Assembly (NCBI GenBank): GCA_964554875.1
Contig: CAZKQJ010000002.1
Coordinates: forward strand, 1-64,000
DNA: 64,000 bases
Source of the DNA: Marispirochaeta sp964554875
GTDB taxonomy: Bacteria > Spirochaetota > Spirochaetia > JC444 > Marispirochaetaceae
Direction: 5' to 3'
This document shows, in pieces, positions 42,671-51,629 of this stretch; positions within the stretch are counted from its first letter, which is position 1; the number at the start of each line of letters is the position of its first letter. A program made the translations under genes and the position numbers. Under the pieces are notes generated by a model, which ran no database searches, was not told the origin of the DNA, and worked only from the letters and a program-made list of their open reading frames with translations.

Positions 42671-44541
42671 GGCGCTTCCTCCATAAGCCGCTCCAGGTCT
42701 TCCCGCTGAGGCATGCCGGCGGGACTGTACTTGCGGAGGCGGTAGTATTTTTTGACCATGGTCCGAATCGGTACTGTCGTATTCCTGCCCGGAAAGCGGG
42801 TCTGCTTCTCTTCGGTAAACCGGGCGGGCAGGGTATCATCTACGGCGGTTTCGGACATGCAGAGGTTTATCCAGCGTTCGAGCTTGGTTATCCGTTCTCC
42901 AGCCCGGAGCAGCCCGTTCCTGCTGAGTTTTATACCGGTTACGGTACTGAACATTCTGTTCAGGGGAGTCCAGTCCATCAGCTGCTGGGATATCCGGGGA
43001 GTAAGTATGGTGAGTATCCGCAGGATCCAGCGGGGAACGCAGCGTGGAATGGGAGGTTCCGTAAGAATACCGTAACTGGTGAACTGACAGATCTGCAGGG
43101 AGTTTATTGCTGCGTAGAGATTTTCGCAGAAGACCGCCCAGGAAGCTTTTCCCAGGGTCGAATAGGGAGGCATGTATTTCAGGATCTGTTCGAGTCCCAC
43201 CAGGTAGGAGCCCAGATGACAGCCTCCTTTGTTGTAGACTGCGTAGGAGAGCCCCTGCCCCCAGGATGCCCGGGGATCATAGGCGGCGCATTCCAGTCCC
43301 TTGACCTGGATTGCAAATTCCCGGCCGCCGTATTTTTCGCTCAGGACCCGTGTTCCTTCCGCAAGTTCATAGCCTTCGCCCTGCCGGAACGCAATGTCCC
43401 GGATGGTTTCCGATATACTGTCAACGTCTCCGAAGCGCAGGCTGCTCGGACGCAGGCCTTTTTCCGCCGCTTCCATGGCCCAGGCGATGGATCCTCCCGC
43501 AGAGATGGTATCCATACCCAGGTCATTCATCTCTTCGTTCCAGACGCCGATCAGGTCGGAATCAAAGTTCTCGATATTGCTCCCGAACATTCCCACGGTC
43601 TCATACTCAGGGATCTGGCGGGTTTTGCCGTCGGGATACTCCCCTTTGTGTCCGCAGAGAATCACACAGTGTCTGCATGTGGAAAAGCGCGGCGAGTAAC
43701 GTTCCGCCATGTATTCTCCGGTGGTTTTTTTTGTTTTCGGATGGTACCTGTCCCGGAAGTTATGAACCGGAGAAAAGCCTGCCTTCATGCCGTAGCGCAC
43801 ATTTGCGGAGGTTCCGCAGGATTTATAGGCCTTTGACACGGGATTCCGCTGAATCATTTTACGGGTTTTTGTGGAAATCCTGTTGAAACCCTCCGGATCA
43901 TGGGGCTCGATGACGCAGGACCATCCACGGACAAGCACAGCCTTCAGATTCTTCGATCCCATAACAGCCCCGACTCCTCCGCGCCCTGCAAATCGGTGAC
44001 CGGAACGGATATTTGCGTAGTGCACCAGATTTTCTCCTGCAGGTCCGATGCACAGGCTTGCTTCGTCTTTTTCAAGCTTCAGGTTTTCCTGGGTCGCCTC
44101 TGTCCCCATGTTCTTGAGATGTGCCGCGGGTTCAAATACTGCTCCTTCGCTGCTGATCCTGAGAAGCTGCAGTTCCCTGCACGTGCCGCTGAGGATCAGA
44201 CCGTCCCAGCCTGCTGTACGCAGGCCCTCTCCAAAGGGACCGCCGCAGGATGATCCCACAAGAAGCTTTGTAAGGGGAGATTTGGTCAGGACCTCAAAGC
44301 GGGCGGAGCAGGGGGCCTTTGTTCCCAGAAGCACACCAGTGGAGACGATCAGAAGATTCTCCGGACCCAGGGGAGGTATGTCCTTGAGCCGCTCACCTAG
44401 AAGATCATAGTAGATTTTGATTGCCAGACCCTTGCCGCCCAGGTAGAGCCGCTGGTCTTTTTCCTGTACCGGATACTCCTTCCATTCCCGGGTTGTACAA
44501 TCTATATAAAGATACTTTCCCGCTGCTCCCTTTACTTTCAT
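42643..44541 (-). CDS. aor: tungsten-dependent aldehyde ferredoxin oxidoreductase
   Basis: The 632-residue protein has the AOR architecture: an N-terminal domain binding the bis-pterin cofactor (GKGLAIKIYYDLLG, GPAGENLVHYANIRSGHRFAGRGGVGAVMGSKNLKA) and the cluster motif C-x2-C-x3-C at Cys289, Cys292 and Cys296, with the fourth Cys further on in LQICQF. It oxidises aldehydes to acids, giving electrons to ferredoxin, or runs in reverse. GAGG precedes ATG 44541. It heads an operon with an SCP2-like protein and an iron alcohol dehydrogenase, fitting an alcohol-aldehyde-acid redox pathway. Cofactor biosynthesis genes are outside the window. Confidence 0.9.
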   Translation of the reverse strand: MKVKGAAGKYLYIDCTTREWKEYPVQEKDQRLYLGGKGLAIKIYYDLLGERLKDIPPLGPENLLIVSTGVLLGTKAPCSARFEVLTKSPLTKLLVGSSCGGPFGEGLRTAGWDGLILSGTCRELQLLRISSEGAVFEPAAHLKNMGTEATQENLKLEKDEASLCIGPAGENLVHYANIRSGHRFAGRGGVGAVMGSKNLKAVLVRGWSCVIEPHDPEGFNRISTKTRKMIQRNPVSKAYKSCGTSANVRYGMKAGFSPVHNFRDRYHPKTKKTTGEYMAERYSPRFSTCRHCVILCGHKGEYPDGKTRQIPEYETVGMFGSNIENFDSDLIGVWNEEMNDLGMDTISAGGSIAWAMEAAEKGLRPSSLRFGDVDSISETIRDIAFRQGEGYELAEGTRVLSEKYGGREFAIQVKGLECAAYDPRASWGQGLSYAVYNKGGCHLGSYLVGLEQILKYMPPYSTLGKASWAVFCENLYAAINSLQICQFTSYGILTEPPIPRCVPRWILRILTILTPRISQQLMDWTPLNRMFSTVTGIKLSRNGLLRAGERITKLERWINLCMSETAVDDTLPARFTEEKQTRFPGRNTTVPIRTMVKKYYRLRKYSPAGMPQREDLERLMEEAPCPAPFESE

Positions 44542-44574
44542 ACATCCTCGACAACATACTTGAGATATGCTTAT

Positions 44575-44603
44575 ATTCTCAGGGCACATTCAAGGCTTGT
44601 CAA
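44575..44603 (-). promoter_or_regulatory. promoter of the AOR operon
   Basis: On the minus strand a perfect TTGACA (44598-44603) is 17 bases from GAGAAT (44575-44580, 4 of 6). The AOR start codon is about 27 bases beyond the expected transcript start. Confidence 0.5.
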
Positions 44604-44625
44604 GAATCATAGGAGAAGGAAACCC

Positions 44626-45291
44626 ATGCTGGGACGACTTTTTGACTCATTCGTATATCTGCTGATTCGTGTTGTCTGCCGTATTGAGGCTTCCGAACTC
44701 GAGAAAGTCCCACGGAATGGTCCGCTCCTGGTGGTATTCAACCACATCAACTTTCTGGAGGCCCCGCTTTTTTATCTGCTCATGCGTCCGAGGAGGATGT
44801 ACGGGGTCATGAAGGTTGAGCTTTCCAGAATGCCGGTGGTTAAAAGCATCGCCCGGCGCTGGGGCGGAATCCCCTTAAAACGGGGCGCACCGCCTTCGGC
44901 GGCATTTCGAAGGGTGGGGGAACTCCTCTCCGAGGGAGCGATTATCGGACTGGCCCCCGAGGGGACCCGTTCCCGGAACGGGCACCTGCAGAAAGGGAAT
45001 CCCGGGGTTGTTACCCTGGCCCTGCAGAACAATGTCCCTGTTCTGGCGGTGGCCCACTACGGAAGTCAGAACCTCTGGAAAAATCTGAGGCGTTTGAAAC
45101 GTACGGAGATTCGTTTCAGGGTAGGTGTACCCTTCAAGCTGGCGGCTCCCGAACGGGTGAACAAGGAGAGCAGGAGACTCCTGACCGACCAGATGATGAA
45201 ACAGCTGGCCCTGCTTTTACCTCCGGAGCTGAGGGGAGATTATGCCCGCGTCAATGAGATCGGGGAAAATCTGATCGAGAAGCTGGAATAA
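44626..45291 (+). CDS. plsC: 1-acyl-glycerol-3-phosphate acyltransferase
   Basis: The 221-residue protein has the acyltransferase motif NHINFLE (the usual NHxxxxD with Glu in place of Asp) and the acyl-acceptor motif PEGTRS. It adds the second acyl chain to lysophosphatidate in the inner membrane; the N-terminal amphipathic segment may anchor it. ATG 44626 is preceded by AGGAGAAGG. Divergent from AOR, convergent with the helicase gene. The Asp-to-Glu change is uncommon and could alter activity, though both act as the charge relay. Confidence 0.86.
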   Translation: MLGRLFDSFVYLLIRVVCRIEASELEKVPRNGPLLVVFNHINFLEAPLFYLLMRPRRMYGVMKVELSRMPVVKSIARRWGGIPLKRGAPPSAAFRRVGELLSEGAIIGLAPEGTRSRNGHLQKGNPGVVTLALQNNVPVLAVAHYGSQNLWKNLRRLKRTEIRFRVGVPFKLAAPERVNKESRRLLTDQMMKQLALLLPPELRGDYARVNEIGENLIEKLE

Positions 45292-45316
45292 AAAAAGCGG
45301 GCCTGGGCCCGCTTTC
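45291..45316. terminator. bidirectional terminator between plsC and the helicase
   Basis: AGCGGGCC and GGCCCGCT form an 8-pair stem with a tiny loop. On the minus strand it is followed by seven Ts, a good intrinsic terminator for the helicase gene ending at 45330; on the plus side only TTTCGTT follows, a weaker terminator for plsC. Confidence 0.87.
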
Positions 45317-45329
45317 GTTGTGAGTGCCC

Positions 45330-46958
45330 TCAGGCGGTCTGACGTTTTTCCCGAATTACCTTGCCCTCGATTCGGCGGGCAAGTTCCAGTGAGATGTCCC
45401 TGGGAACCTCGATGGTTGCACTGTTCTTTTTGAGGCGCACCTCTCCGATGGGAAAGCGCATTCCCTTCATTGCCCTGTTCGCAAGGCCGATAATCTCCGA
45501 TTTTGAAAGGCCCTCCTGGCTTCCCATGGAAAACTTTACCTTAACGTAATCCACTTCGTTCCTGCCCCGGGGTCCGCGTTTTCTGCTGTCCTGGTCCCTG
45601 AAACCGCCCTTTCGTTCCCGGGGGCCCTGGACGGCGGCCCGTATATCCTGCTTTTTACCGAAATATTCAATCTGTTCCCTGAACCGGGTATGAAGGACCT
45701 TTTCGATCAGCTCTTCCTGGGACATTCCGCGGAGCCTTTCAATCGCGCCCTCCATGCAGAGGGCTGATTCCCTGGGTAGTTCTCCTGCGTTTTCCAGCTC
45801 AGTCACAAAGGTGTCTATCCTGTGCTGCAGGATTTCGTTTCCCGTGGGGACCTCCATCCGGCTTACCCCGCTTTTGATGCGCCTCTCCAGGGATCGTAGT
45901 TTGTGACGGTCGGCAGGAGTCGCAATTGCAAGGGATACTCCCTCCCGGCCCGCTCGCCCGGTACGTCCTGAGCGGTGCACGTAGGACTCGGCATCATGGG
46001 GAAGTTCGTAATGTATCACATGGGTCAGACTGTCTACATCAATGCCCTGGGCGGCAACGTCGGTGGCAACCAGAATGCTGACAGCCCCTTTCCTGAAACG
46101 CTGCATAACGTAGTCCCGCTGCATCTGGGACAGGTCGCCGTGGATAGCATCGGCGGACAGGCCGTCCTCCGCCAGTTTGACCGCGATCTCCCGGGTCTGG
46201 TCCTTGGTGCGACAGAAGACAATGCCGTAGAAATTCTGCTGCTTCGCGATAAAGCGCCGCAGGGCTTCAAAACGGTCGCGGTGGTTCACCATAAGGTAGT
46301 GATGGTCTACAGTACTTGCATCCTCCTCGCTCTTGAGGGAGGATATTTCCCGGGGATTATCGAGAAAGTTCTGAACAATGGCCCGGATGTCCCGGGGCAT
46401 TGTAGCGGAAAACAGGCAGGTCTGCTTGTCTCCGGGAGTAAGGGCCAGGATTGACTCCAGCTCCTCCCTGAAGCCCATGGAGAGCATCTCGTCCGCTTCA
46501 TCCAGGACAAGGGTCCGGATTTCACCGAGGTCAATATTGCCCCGTTCCAGGTGGTCGATCAGACGTCCCGGGGTTGCCACGATAATCCGTGGACGCTTTT
46601 TCAGCTCCCTGATCTGGATTCCCATGCTGGCCCCGCCGTAGACGGGAACAATGGAAACCTCCGGAAGAAAGGCTGAGAATCGCTTGAGGTCCTCTGTTAT
46701 CTGGCAGCAGAGTTCCCTGGTGGGACTCAGAATCAGGGCCTGGGTACCGCGAAAGCCGGGATCGAGTTTCTGGAGCAGAGGAAGCCCAAAGGCCGCTGTT
46801 TTTCCGGTGCCGGTGCCTGCAAGTATAACGAAGTCCCCGTCGGAGTTCAGGAGTTCGGGGATAGCCCTGGCCTGAATCGGGGTAGGGGTGGTAAACCCGA
46901 GTTTAGAGATCCCCTTGAGGAGCTCTTCGGTTAAACCGAGGGATGAGAATTCTGTCAT
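45330..46958 (-). CDS. deaD: DEAD-box ATP-dependent RNA helicase
   Basis: The 542-residue protein has the DEAD-box motifs: Q motif in TTPTPIQ, Walker A AGTGTGKT, PTRELC, DEAD, SAT, and HRSGRTGRAG, then a C-terminal DbpA-type RNA-binding domain (about 475-540: YVKVKFSMGSQEGLSKSEIIGLANRAMKGMRFPIGEVRLKKNSATIEVPRD). It probably unwinds structured RNA during ribosome assembly or in the cold. The 130-residue linker in between is charged. Gene stands alone. Confidence 0.95.
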   Translation of the reverse strand: MTEFSSLGLTEELLKGISKLGFTTPTPIQARAIPELLNSDGDFVILAGTGTGKTAAFGLPLLQKLDPGFRGTQALILSPTRELCCQITEDLKRFSAFLPEVSIVPVYGGASMGIQIRELKKRPRIIVATPGRLIDHLERGNIDLGEIRTLVLDEADEMLSMGFREELESILALTPGDKQTCLFSATMPRDIRAIVQNFLDNPREISSLKSEEDASTVDHHYLMVNHRDRFEALRRFIAKQQNFYGIVFCRTKDQTREIAVKLAEDGLSADAIHGDLSQMQRDYVMQRFRKGAVSILVATDVAAQGIDVDSLTHVIHYELPHDAESYVHRSGRTGRAGREGVSLAIATPADRHKLRSLERRIKSGVSRMEVPTGNEILQHRIDTFVTELENAGELPRESALCMEGAIERLRGMSQEELIEKVLHTRFREQIEYFGKKQDIRAAVQGPRERKGGFRDQDSRKRGPRGRNEVDYVKVKFSMGSQEGLSKSEIIGLANRAMKGMRFPIGEVRLKKNSATIEVPRDISLELARRIEGKVIREKRQTA

Positions 46959-47077
46959 GTTTCCGCCTGTGCGTCGTCCGTGATAATACAGCGGACGGTA
47001 TTTCTAACGATTCCTAACACACAATCGAAAGCAATAAGCATGAGGCAAAAACATATACCCATGTACCCAGGATTGAA

Positions 47078-47158
47078 GCTTCGTCCATAGCGAAGCAGGA
47101 AGTGCTGCTAAGATTCGTTTTTAACTCTTCCCCTCAAAGGGAAGGTCTGAACAGCACT
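47078..47158. repeat. stem-loop cluster upstream of the helicase
   Basis: Three inverted repeats fall close together in an otherwise geneless 255-base gap (46959-47213): GCTTCG/CGAAGC (47078-47096), an outer AGTGCTG/CAGCACT pair (47101-47107 and 47152-47158), and CTTCCC/GGGAAG nested between them (near 47127-47144). They may mark a structured leader or small RNA, or a transcription end; no T-run supports a plain terminator. Confidence 0.35.
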
Positions 47159-47213
47159 CTACACCGGCAGGTGGAAATAATCAATAGGGTTCCGGTATTT
47201 GATGAATTCCGGT

Positions 47214-47753
47214 TCAGAACAGAAAAACTCCCAAAACACCCCCGGCAAGAATATAAATAACCGGGGTGGCGGGTTTCAGTTTATATGCGACACCAAGGGC
47301 AATAAACAGACCCGCGGCAGGCAGACTCAGCTGAAAATCGGTTCCCGGGACAAAAAGGGCTTCCCGAAAAATAAACCAGGCTGCCGAGGCAATCAGTCCC
47401 AGGGCTGCAGGTCGAATGCCTCCCATTACGTCCTGTACCAGGGGATGGGATGAGAAGTTGGTAAACCAGGCGGCGATGAGCACGATGATAATCAGCGACG
47501 GGGCGACCATCCCCAGGGTGGCGACGAATCCGCCGGGAATCCCCGCAATCTGGTATCCCGCAAAGGTGGCCATGTTTATGCCTATGGGCCCCGGAGTCGA
47601 CTGGCTGATGGCCAGCATGTCGACAAAGAGGTTGCGGCTGATCATGCCGCCGTCCACAACCGCCTCGTAGAGGAGTGGCAGACTTGCCAGCCCTCCGCCG
47701 ATAGTAAAGAGCCCGATATTGAAAAAGGTAATGAAGAGGGAAAGAAAGCTCAT
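47214..47753 (-). CDS. chromate transporter, half-length (second half)
   Basis: The 179-residue protein is one CHR half: about five membrane segments, beginning FNIGLFTIGGGLASLPLLYE and containing SQSTPGPIGINMATFAGYQIAGIPGG. The family extrudes chromate with proton exchange; as with other short CHR proteins, a second half is encoded next to it. ATG 47753 is chosen because it overlaps the stop of the first half by 4 bases and the family start is there. Confidence 0.88.
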   Translation of the reverse strand: MSFLSLFITFFNIGLFTIGGGLASLPLLYEAVVDGGMISRNLFVDMLAISQSTPGPIGINMATFAGYQIAGIPGGFVATLGMVAPSLIIIVLIAAWFTNFSSHPLVQDVMGGIRPAALGLIASAAWFIFREALFVPGTDFQLSLPAAGLFIALGVAYKLKPATPVIYILAGGVLGVFLF

Positions 47754-48304
47754 TGGACAACACTCCTGTGGCGGCGTAAAAGGAGCCCCAGGAATCCTGC
47801 TGCCAGAATAACCGGGAAAGGGGAGGCTCCGAAAAAGACCACCGCGCTGAAGCCGGCCAGGGTAAGCAGGCCGTCTACCCAGGTTTTCCATCCCTTTTTT
47901 GTAAGGGAGACAAGGGTCGAGACCAGGAGGACAGCGACGGCAACCCGGATACCCTTAAAGGCCTTCTGGAAGAGGGGCAGGCTCTCCATCATGGGAATAA
48001 ATACAGCAATCGCCAGGATAATGATCAGAGAGGGGCTGACCATCCCTGCGGTTGCCGCGACGGCACCGGGGATCCCGCGTCGGGTATAGCCGACAAAGGT
48101 GGCAGTGTTCACGGCGATAATACCCGGGGTCGCCTGCCCGATGGCGTAGTAGTCCAGCAGTTCCCGGTCGTTTACCCATTTGCGTTTTTCCACCAGCTCA
48201 AGGCGCAGCATGGGAAGCATTACATAACCGCCGCCGATGGAAAAGAGGCCGATCTTGAAGAACAGTGAGTAGAGGACCATGAGGTCCTTGAAAAAGTCTT
48301 TCAT
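47750..48304 (-). CDS. chromate transporter, half-length (first half)
   Basis: The 184-residue protein has the other CHR half, starting FKIGLFSIGGGYVMLPMLRLELVEKRKW and with GQATPGIIAVNTATFVGYTRRGIPG. It pairs with the next gene to make the equivalent of full-length ChrA. Upstream of it, at about 48310-48364, is only 55 bases of non-coding sequence. Confidence 0.88.
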   Translation of the reverse strand: MKDFFKDLMVLYSLFFKIGLFSIGGGYVMLPMLRLELVEKRKWVNDRELLDYYAIGQATPGIIAVNTATFVGYTRRGIPGAVAATAGMVSPSLIIILAIAVFIPMMESLPLFQKAFKGIRVAVAVLLVSTLVSLTKKGWKTWVDGLLTLAGFSAVVFFGASPFPVILAAGFLGLLLRRHRSVVQ

Positions 48305-48364
48305 ATTTTCGCGGCAGTGTAACGTAAAGCAGACGGCCCGGCAAGGGTAAACGCCTTTCTCACA

Positions 48365-49633
48365 TCAAAAGAGATTTCCCTCTTTGTTGAAGGACAGTTC
48401 ATAGGGTTCACAGGCGATCTCCAGCAGCGGGTTTTTCCGGGCGCTGGAAATGAGGTTTTCCGAAATCTCTATCTCGTCCATGGCAATGGTGTTTTTTATG
48501 CGGACGACCCTGGCCTCTTCCTTGCGAATCAGGTTGCAGGTGCGAATAGCCGCCTGAATTGCCTGACGGTCGTTCTCCAGCACCATGGGTATTTTTACGC
48601 TCGCCGGTACAGTCGACGTCAGCGAGTTCGGGTAGGTCTGGTCAAAACGGAACTTGTTGAAGGCCCTCATCGTGGTAAAATCCACGATCCCCAGGCCGTT
48701 GCCGTTTCCATGGCTGACATCGGTAATATCCAGTACAGCGATACGGGCAATGGCCGGCCCTCCGGAGACATAGGGGGTATGGTAACGACCGACCACGTTG
48801 GTATCGAAGCCGGTACCGCTGATGTCCTTGCCGATCTCATCCATGATCAGGACTTCCAGCTCGTCGAAAGCCAGGCGCGGGGCAAGGCGCTTGGCCTCTT
48901 CCTGCAGCGCCGGTTCACGTTCGAGGATCTCATCCGCGGGGATTACCTCGACGCGGCAGGTTTCGTGATAGGCGTTTTCAAGGAGTCCGACGGCAAAGAG
49001 TATATTACTCTGTTCCAGGGTTTTGGCGGCGATAGCGGGTATATGCTCCGCCATTTTCCCGAATCCCAGATCGTGGCACACCTCGGCGCCACGCTGTTTA
49101 CCCAGGCCGATGGTGATCATCTTTGCCAGCCCGCTTTCATAGGGACCCCGGAAGGCTACATGAGGCTTTACCCGGTTTACGATGACGATGCCGTCGGCTT
49201 CGTGGGCGTACCTGTCGATGTACGCGGGAAGATCGGGACCCGCGTCTCCCAGGTGTATGGTTTCCATGGTGGCCCTGATCGGAACACCCAGATACTCCTC
49301 GCTAAAGCCCATTCCTTCCAGCATGGACTTCTGCCCTTCCGCCACGGCCCCGCCGTGGGAACCCATGGCGGGGACGATGAAGGGCTCTGCCCCGGCGGAC
49401 TTGAGCTGCGTGATCAACGCCTTTACGATGGCCGGCTGCTTGCTGATGCCCCGGCTCCCGACTGCGACGGCAATGCTCATGCCTTTTTTAACCTTGCCGA
49501 GACAGCTGCCGTATTCGAGCTGCTTGATCAATTCAGCCACCGGATCCTTCAGCACAGGACGTTCGAATCGCTGCCGGACCCGCAGCATCCGGGGGATGGG
49601 GACGGAGTCCAGCAGGGTGTTAAAAATAGTCAT
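48365..49633 (-). CDS. LarA-like (DUF2088) nickel-pincer racemase/epimerase family protein
   Basis: The 422-residue protein shows LarA-family features: GSHGGA near residue 92 (a metal-ligand His region), KPHVAFRGPYESGLAKMITIGLGKQRGA near 155-182, and YHETCRVEVIPADEI. By family, a nickel-pincer cofactor bound to a Lys catalyses racemisation or epimerisation of hydroxyacids by hydride transfer. LarB, LarC and LarE, which make the cofactor, are not in the window. It sits at the end of an operon with a zinc alcohol dehydrogenase and a GntR regulator, so its substrate is probably a sugar acid or hydroxyacid. Start at 49633 has a reasonable Shine-Dalgarno. Confidence 0.82.
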   Translation of the reverse strand: MTIFNTLLDSVPIPRMLRVRQRFERPVLKDPVAELIKQLEYGSCLGKVKKGMSIAVAVGSRGISKQPAIVKALITQLKSAGAEPFIVPAMGSHGGAVAEGQKSMLEGMGFSEEYLGVPIRATMETIHLGDAGPDLPAYIDRYAHEADGIVIVNRVKPHVAFRGPYESGLAKMITIGLGKQRGAEVCHDLGFGKMAEHIPAIAAKTLEQSNILFAVGLLENAYHETCRVEVIPADEILEREPALQEEAKRLAPRLAFDELEVLIMDEIGKDISGTGFDTNVVGRYHTPYVSGGPAIARIAVLDITDVSHGNGNGLGIVDFTTMRAFNKFRFDQTYPNSLTSTVPASVKIPMVLENDRQAIQAAIRTCNLIRKEEARVVRIKNTIAMDEIEISENLISSARKNPLLEIACEPYELSFNKEGNLF

Positions 49634-49657
49634 TGCAGGACTGCTCCTAAAAAATCC

Positions 49658-50746
49658 TCAAGGTTTGATGGCCACCCGCAGGCACTCGGCGCTGGTGGCC
49701 GCCAGATCGAATCCCTTGCGCCAGTCGTCCAGTCCGAACTCGTGGGTAACCAGCGGGGCAAGATCGACTTTACCTTCCGCTACAAGGTGGATCGCGGTTT
49801 TCCAGTCGTAGGGAATCTGGGATATCTCTCCCCGAACATCGATCTCTTTAACGATGATCTTGTAGGTATCCACCGGGGCCACGATACCGCCGCGGATTCC
49901 GCCCCCCGCCCAGAGGACCTTGCCGCCCTTGCGTACGATATCCAGAGATTCAGCGATGGGTTCGACGGAGCCGGTATTCTCCAGTACCGCGTCGACGCCG
50001 ATTCCGCCGGTCATCTCCTTTACGACGTCCCGGATGTCCTCTTTTTCAACGTTTACGACCCGGTCGGCGCCCATCTTTTTTGCCATGGCCAGCCGGAAGG
50101 GTTCGTCCCGGGTAAGGCCGGTCATAATGATGGGACCTGCGCCGATGGCCTTGCAGACCTGCAGCATCAGGATGCCCCGCGCCCCCGGTCCCAGGATGGC
50201 GACGGATTCTCCCGCTTTTATACCCATCCTTGAAACGACGCTGTGGATGCTGCCGGCGGTGGGTTCCATCAGGACCGCCTCCTTGCTGCTGACGGAGTCC
50301 GGAAGTTTATGGAGCTGCTGCTCCGGCCAGATAACGTATTTCGCGAACCCGCCGCCTGTCATAAAGTGGGCCCGACCCTGCATGGGGGGAATGGTGTTGC
50401 AGATATTGAAACGACCTTCGAGACAGGCAGGGCATTCACCGCAGTAGAAGGTCACGATCTCGTGGACCACCCGCTCCCCGGGCGTGAAGCGGGTAACCCC
50501 GGTTCCAATCTCTTTTACAACCGAGACAATCTCATGGCCGCTTACGACGGAATTTGGCGGATACTTGATGTCCCCCTTGTCCTCTGACAGCCGCTTATGG
50601 ATATCGCTGCCGCAGATACCGCAGTATTCCACCTCGCACAAAACATCCCGGGGAGCAAAGATGTTGTCGCCTATCCGGGGGATTGGTACGTCCGTAAGTT
50701 TGATGTCTCCATCAGGGTAGGTAACAAGTCCCTTCATGCTGCTCAT
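49658..50746 (-). CDS. zinc-dependent medium-chain alcohol dehydrogenase
   Basis: The 362-residue protein has the GHE zinc motif (VSGHEIVSVVKE), catalytic Cys in CGICGSD, the structural zinc lobe (CGECPACLEGRFNIC) and the Rossmann motif GPGARGILMLQ. It belongs to the sorbitol/threonine dehydrogenase-like group. ATG 50746 with GGAG 6 bases upstream was chosen over an upstream open region. Lying between a GntR regulator and a LarA-like gene, it probably oxidises a polyol or hydroxyacid (inference). Confidence 0.9.
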   Translation of the reverse strand: MSSMKGLVTYPDGDIKLTDVPIPRIGDNIFAPRDVLCEVEYCGICGSDIHKRLSEDKGDIKYPPNSVVSGHEIVSVVKEIGTGVTRFTPGERVVHEIVTFYCGECPACLEGRFNICNTIPPMQGRAHFMTGGGFAKYVIWPEQQLHKLPDSVSSKEAVLMEPTAGSIHSVVSRMGIKAGESVAILGPGARGILMLQVCKAIGAGPIIMTGLTRDEPFRLAMAKKMGADRVVNVEKEDIRDVVKEMTGGIGVDAVLENTGSVEPIAESLDIVRKGGKVLWAGGGIRGGIVAPVDTYKIIVKEIDVRGEISQIPYDWKTAIHLVAEGKVDLAPLVTHEFGLDDWRKGFDLAATSAECLRVAIKP

Positions 50747-50786
50747 GCCGTACTCCTTATTCTGTGAAATGTTTATCTGACGACGA

Positions 50787-51494
50787 TTAATCCTCAGTGT
50801 GTTCTGCTGCTTCCGGCTGTTTAAACTCAGCCCGTACGCGCTCGGTGTGTTTCTGCAAATGCTGACGCAGGGTCTCGACCGCAGCCCGGCTGTCCCCTTT
50901 CTTGAGACACTCCAGAACTGACTGGTGCTCGGCAATGCTCGCGGCGGCTACCTCCCGGAAGTGTTCCTCCTGGGATATCTGTCGGATTATCTCGATAAGG
51001 ACCCTGATGTTGCTGATGATATTGGTTATCCAGATATTTCCGCATTCCCGGTGCAGTATTTCATGAAAGGTGTAGTCCGAGACCCTGAAAGCTGCATGGT
51101 CATCGGCCTCCATGTGGCGGACAGCCCGGTCCAGTGCTCCTTCCAGTTCTTTGATCAGCTCCGGCGTTACATTCCGGGCAACATGTTCGATTGCAATGCT
51201 CTCCAGGGCTATCCGGATTTCCATGATTCCTTCAATCTCTTTCCACTGGAGCTGTCGAACCTGGTAGCCTTTCCAGTGCTGCTTTTCGATGATCAGGTTT
51301 TCCACAAACTTTGACAGGGCTTCCCGCACCGAAAGCCGGCTGACCCCAAGTCTCTTTGCCAGTTCCTGGTCGTCAATCTTGTCTCCGGGCTTCCATACCC
51401 CTTGGAGGATACCGTCCTTTATGATTTCGTATATGGTATCCGCCCGGCTGGCTTTTTCGAATTTTTGAAATATTTTCTCGTCCAGTGAACTCAT
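50787..51494 (-). CDS. GntR-family regulator, FadR subfamily
   Basis: The 235-residue protein has an N-terminal winged helix (about 20-85: KPGDKIDDQELAKRLGVSRLSVREALSKFV) and a C-terminal FCD ligand domain with metal-binding His residues (FHEILHRECG and EHQSVLECL). It is upstream of, and same-strand as, the alcohol dehydrogenase and LarA-like genes, which it probably controls in answer to a carboxylate or sugar acid. The 135-base region upstream (51495-51629) is very AT-rich; I do not see a clear palindrome. Confidence 0.9.
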   Translation of the reverse strand: MSSLDEKIFQKFEKASRADTIYEIIKDGILQGVWKPGDKIDDQELAKRLGVSRLSVREALSKFVENLIIEKQHWKGYQVRQLQWKEIEGIMEIRIALESIAIEHVARNVTPELIKELEGALDRAVRHMEADDHAAFRVSDYTFHEILHRECGNIWITNIISNIRVLIEIIRQISQEEHFREVAAASIAEHQSVLECLKKGDSRAAVETLRQHLQKHTERVRAEFKQPEAAEHTED

Positions 51495-51629
51495 ATCTAA
51501 TTCCGCCGTATTTCTGAGTATGTATATTCTACTTTATTATTAGAGAATTTAAAATATGAAATTTAAAAAAAATAATATGAAAATCAGATGCAGTCACATT
51601 TTCCGGCCTGTTCTTCTGCTGACCAGGAA

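Noticed and set aside
44560..44625. Longer N-terminus for plsC
   Set aside because: The upstream extension overlaps the divergent AOR promoter and lacks a ribosome site, while ATG 44626 has AGGAGAAGG.
46959..47213. tRNA or riboswitch in the helicase-chromate gap
   Set aside because: No T-loop, CCA end or known aptamer motif; only short inverted repeats, listed separately.
48710..50233. 507-codon plus-strand frame over the LarA-like and alcohol dehydrogenase genes
   Set aside because: Antisense shadow of two well-supported genes, with His/Gly/Asp-rich composition typical of such shadows.
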